In this document: positions 63,094-64,000 of the stretch, in pieces | How positions within the stretch are numbered: the stretch's first letter is position 1 | How the letters are laid out: each line of letters begins with the position of its first letter | Assembly: GCA_002396645.1 (NCBI GenBank) | Contig: DGYI01000044.1 | Location: 27,824 to 91,823 of the forward strand | Direction: 5' to 3' | Length of the DNA: 64,000 nucleotides | From: Firmicutes bacterium UBA5010 | GTDB lineage: Bacteria > Bacillota > Clostridia > Tissierellales > Sedimentibacteraceae | Position numbers and translations under genes: made by a program | Notes under the pieces: model-generated | What the model saw: only the letters and a program-made list of their open reading frames with translations | The model's database searches: none | What the model was told of the DNA's origin: nothing

Positions 63094-64000
63094 CTATCTA
63101 ACCTCCCTTATTTCTATAAATGGTTTCAACGATCTTATGTTAGTCAAATTATCCCACAGCATTATTTTTATATCGTATTTATTTCCATCATCAGGTACAT
63201 CAAAGGCTATCGCAACTCTGGTATCACCCTGTACAAATTTTTGCTGAATACAAACCTGTCTTATAAGCCTCATAGAATTTCTTTCATATAAATTTGCCAT
63301 AAAAACTGCATTTACAGAAGCACTGCTATTATTTGTAACTATAAATTCCCGTACATTATCGCCAAAACCGCTTATTATCTTGTTACTTGCCTCTTTTACA
63401 TTATATTCTTCTGCATTTACTACCGTAATATTTATCTGCCCGAAAATTGTCACATCGTCAGACCTTAGATATTCTGCTCTGACTATGGCAGTACCATTAG
63501 CTATTGTTTTTAAAATTCCATTGTCGATTGAGGCTATAGTTTCCTCATCTACGCTCCATTGTATTTTGCTTGAATCAACGCTTCTTCCCTTGTCATCTAT
63601 AACGGTAAGCTCAATTTGCTTTCCGGGAGCAAGCATAATATTACTCGGAACTATTTTAATAAATTTAATCTCCGATTGATCGCTGCCCTTAGAGCCTAAG
63701 CTTTCCCAAGAAGCAGCACGCCTGTTTTCAGGTACATCTGAGCTTTCATAATAATCCTTCAGACAAACTGTTGCTTGCAAGCTCTGAGGTGTTCCAAAGC
63801 CCGGATCAAATGAATTTTGATACATAAATGTCCCATCTCCCAAATAATAGCTCCACAAAGCGGTAACTAAATTACCGTTTGCTTTAGTGAATTCAGGTCC
63901 GGCAGGGTCAATTCCCCATGACAAAATTCCCATCAATGCCTGTGCAGTAGAGCATGAATTAACTGTTCCCCAGCTTCCGAAGTATAATAAATGACTGGTA
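63094..64000 (-). CDS. C-terminal part of a large surface protein with alpha-barrel and Big_2 domains (5' end beyond window)
   Basis: The frame stays open to the right edge, so the start lies outside the window. The visible residues begin with alpha/alpha-barrel repeats (FGSWGTVNSCSTAQALMGIL, then WSYYLGDGTFMYQ), followed by a Big_2 domain (IVPSNIMLAPGKQIELTVID...VDEETIASIDNGILKTIANG) and a C-terminal beta domain. The same order (barrel, Big_2, final beta domain) ends the 1656-residue protein at 24590, so this is probably its paralogue, possibly with an upstream riboswitch of its own. Confidence 0.85.
   Translation of the reverse strand, partial: TSHLLYFGSWGTVNSCSTAQALMGILSWGIDPAGPEFTKANGNLVTALWSYYLGDGTFMYQNSFDPGFGTPQSLQATVCLKDYYESSDVPENRRAASWESLGSKGSDQSEIKFIKIVPSNIMLAPGKQIELTVIDDKGRSVDSSKIQWSVDEETIASIDNGILKTIANGTAIVRAEYLRSDDVTIFGQINITVVNAEEYNVKEASNKIISGFGDNVREFIVTNNSSASVNAVFMANLYERNSMRLIRQVCIQQKFVQGDTRVAIAFDVPDDGNKYDIKIMLWDNLTNIRSLKPFIEIREVR

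Noticed and set aside
1..64000. Insertion sequence or prophage
   Set aside because: No transposase, integrase or phage structural gene was recognised. The repeats found are short and non-coding.

Overview
The window comes from a low-GC, Gram-positive anaerobe of the class Clostridia. The signs are AT-rich intergenic DNA, strong AGGAGG ribosome sites, frequent TTG/GTG starts, a T-box leader, S-layer-homology proteins, a selenocysteine-containing glycine-reductase-type enzyme and corrinoid methyltransferases. Amino-acid-fermenting, cobalamin-dependent members such as Tissierellia (Sedimentibacter-like) fit, but the genus is inference.

Layout. 1-930: start of a PRPP synthetase gene, tRNA-Lys and small repeats. 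932-6809: a Stickland-type operon (grdX, grdE-like, selenoprotein grdB-like, YkvI-type transporter) behind a sigma-54 promoter, with a divergent sigma-54 activator. 7124-10617: an aminotransferase, a MerR/Hsp33-like pair with a MerR-type promoter, an acetyltransferase and a gene remnant. 10777-16203: a complete oligopeptide/nickel-type ABC importer. 16490-19353: zinc-ribbon membrane protein, condensation-fold protein and esterase. 19400-22352: valS with a valine T-box. 22431-30011: two large cell-surface proteins behind a cobalamin riboswitch. 30153-33699: MFS carrier and a 2-hydroxyacyl-CoA-dehydratase-like protein with its ATPase activator. 33719-41065: a sugar-type ABC importer in one operon with a corrinoid protein and two MtaA/CmuA-type methyltransferases. 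41304-52394: a cobalamin-riboswitch operon with corrinoid import (btuFCD) and anaerobic cobalamin synthesis genes (cobB, cbiC, cbiD, cbiF, cbiG and a cbiJ-cbiE-cbiT fusion). 52410-54011: a CorC/CNNM protein with an unassigned structured leader. 54029-64000: a complete ECF importer (S, A-A', T), a membrane-anchored transcobalamin-like (DUF4430) protein, and S-layer proteins, with a third cobalamin riboswitch.

Cobalamin links most of the window. Three B12 riboswitches control import, synthesis and a set of surface proteins, and the corrinoid methyltransferase operon consumes the cofactor. The surface proteins carry the two folds that make up mammalian intrinsic factor and transcobalamin: an alpha/alpha-barrel of the terpenoid-cyclase type and a DUF4430 beta domain. 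They are joined to S-layer anchors and encoded with an ECF importer. The best candidate for an undescribed system here is a wall-anchored, intrinsic-factor-like corrinoid capture apparatus that feeds an ECF transporter.

All calls rest on reading motifs and context; no database search was run. Starts were adjusted where the ribosome site and family N-terminus favoured a different codon.
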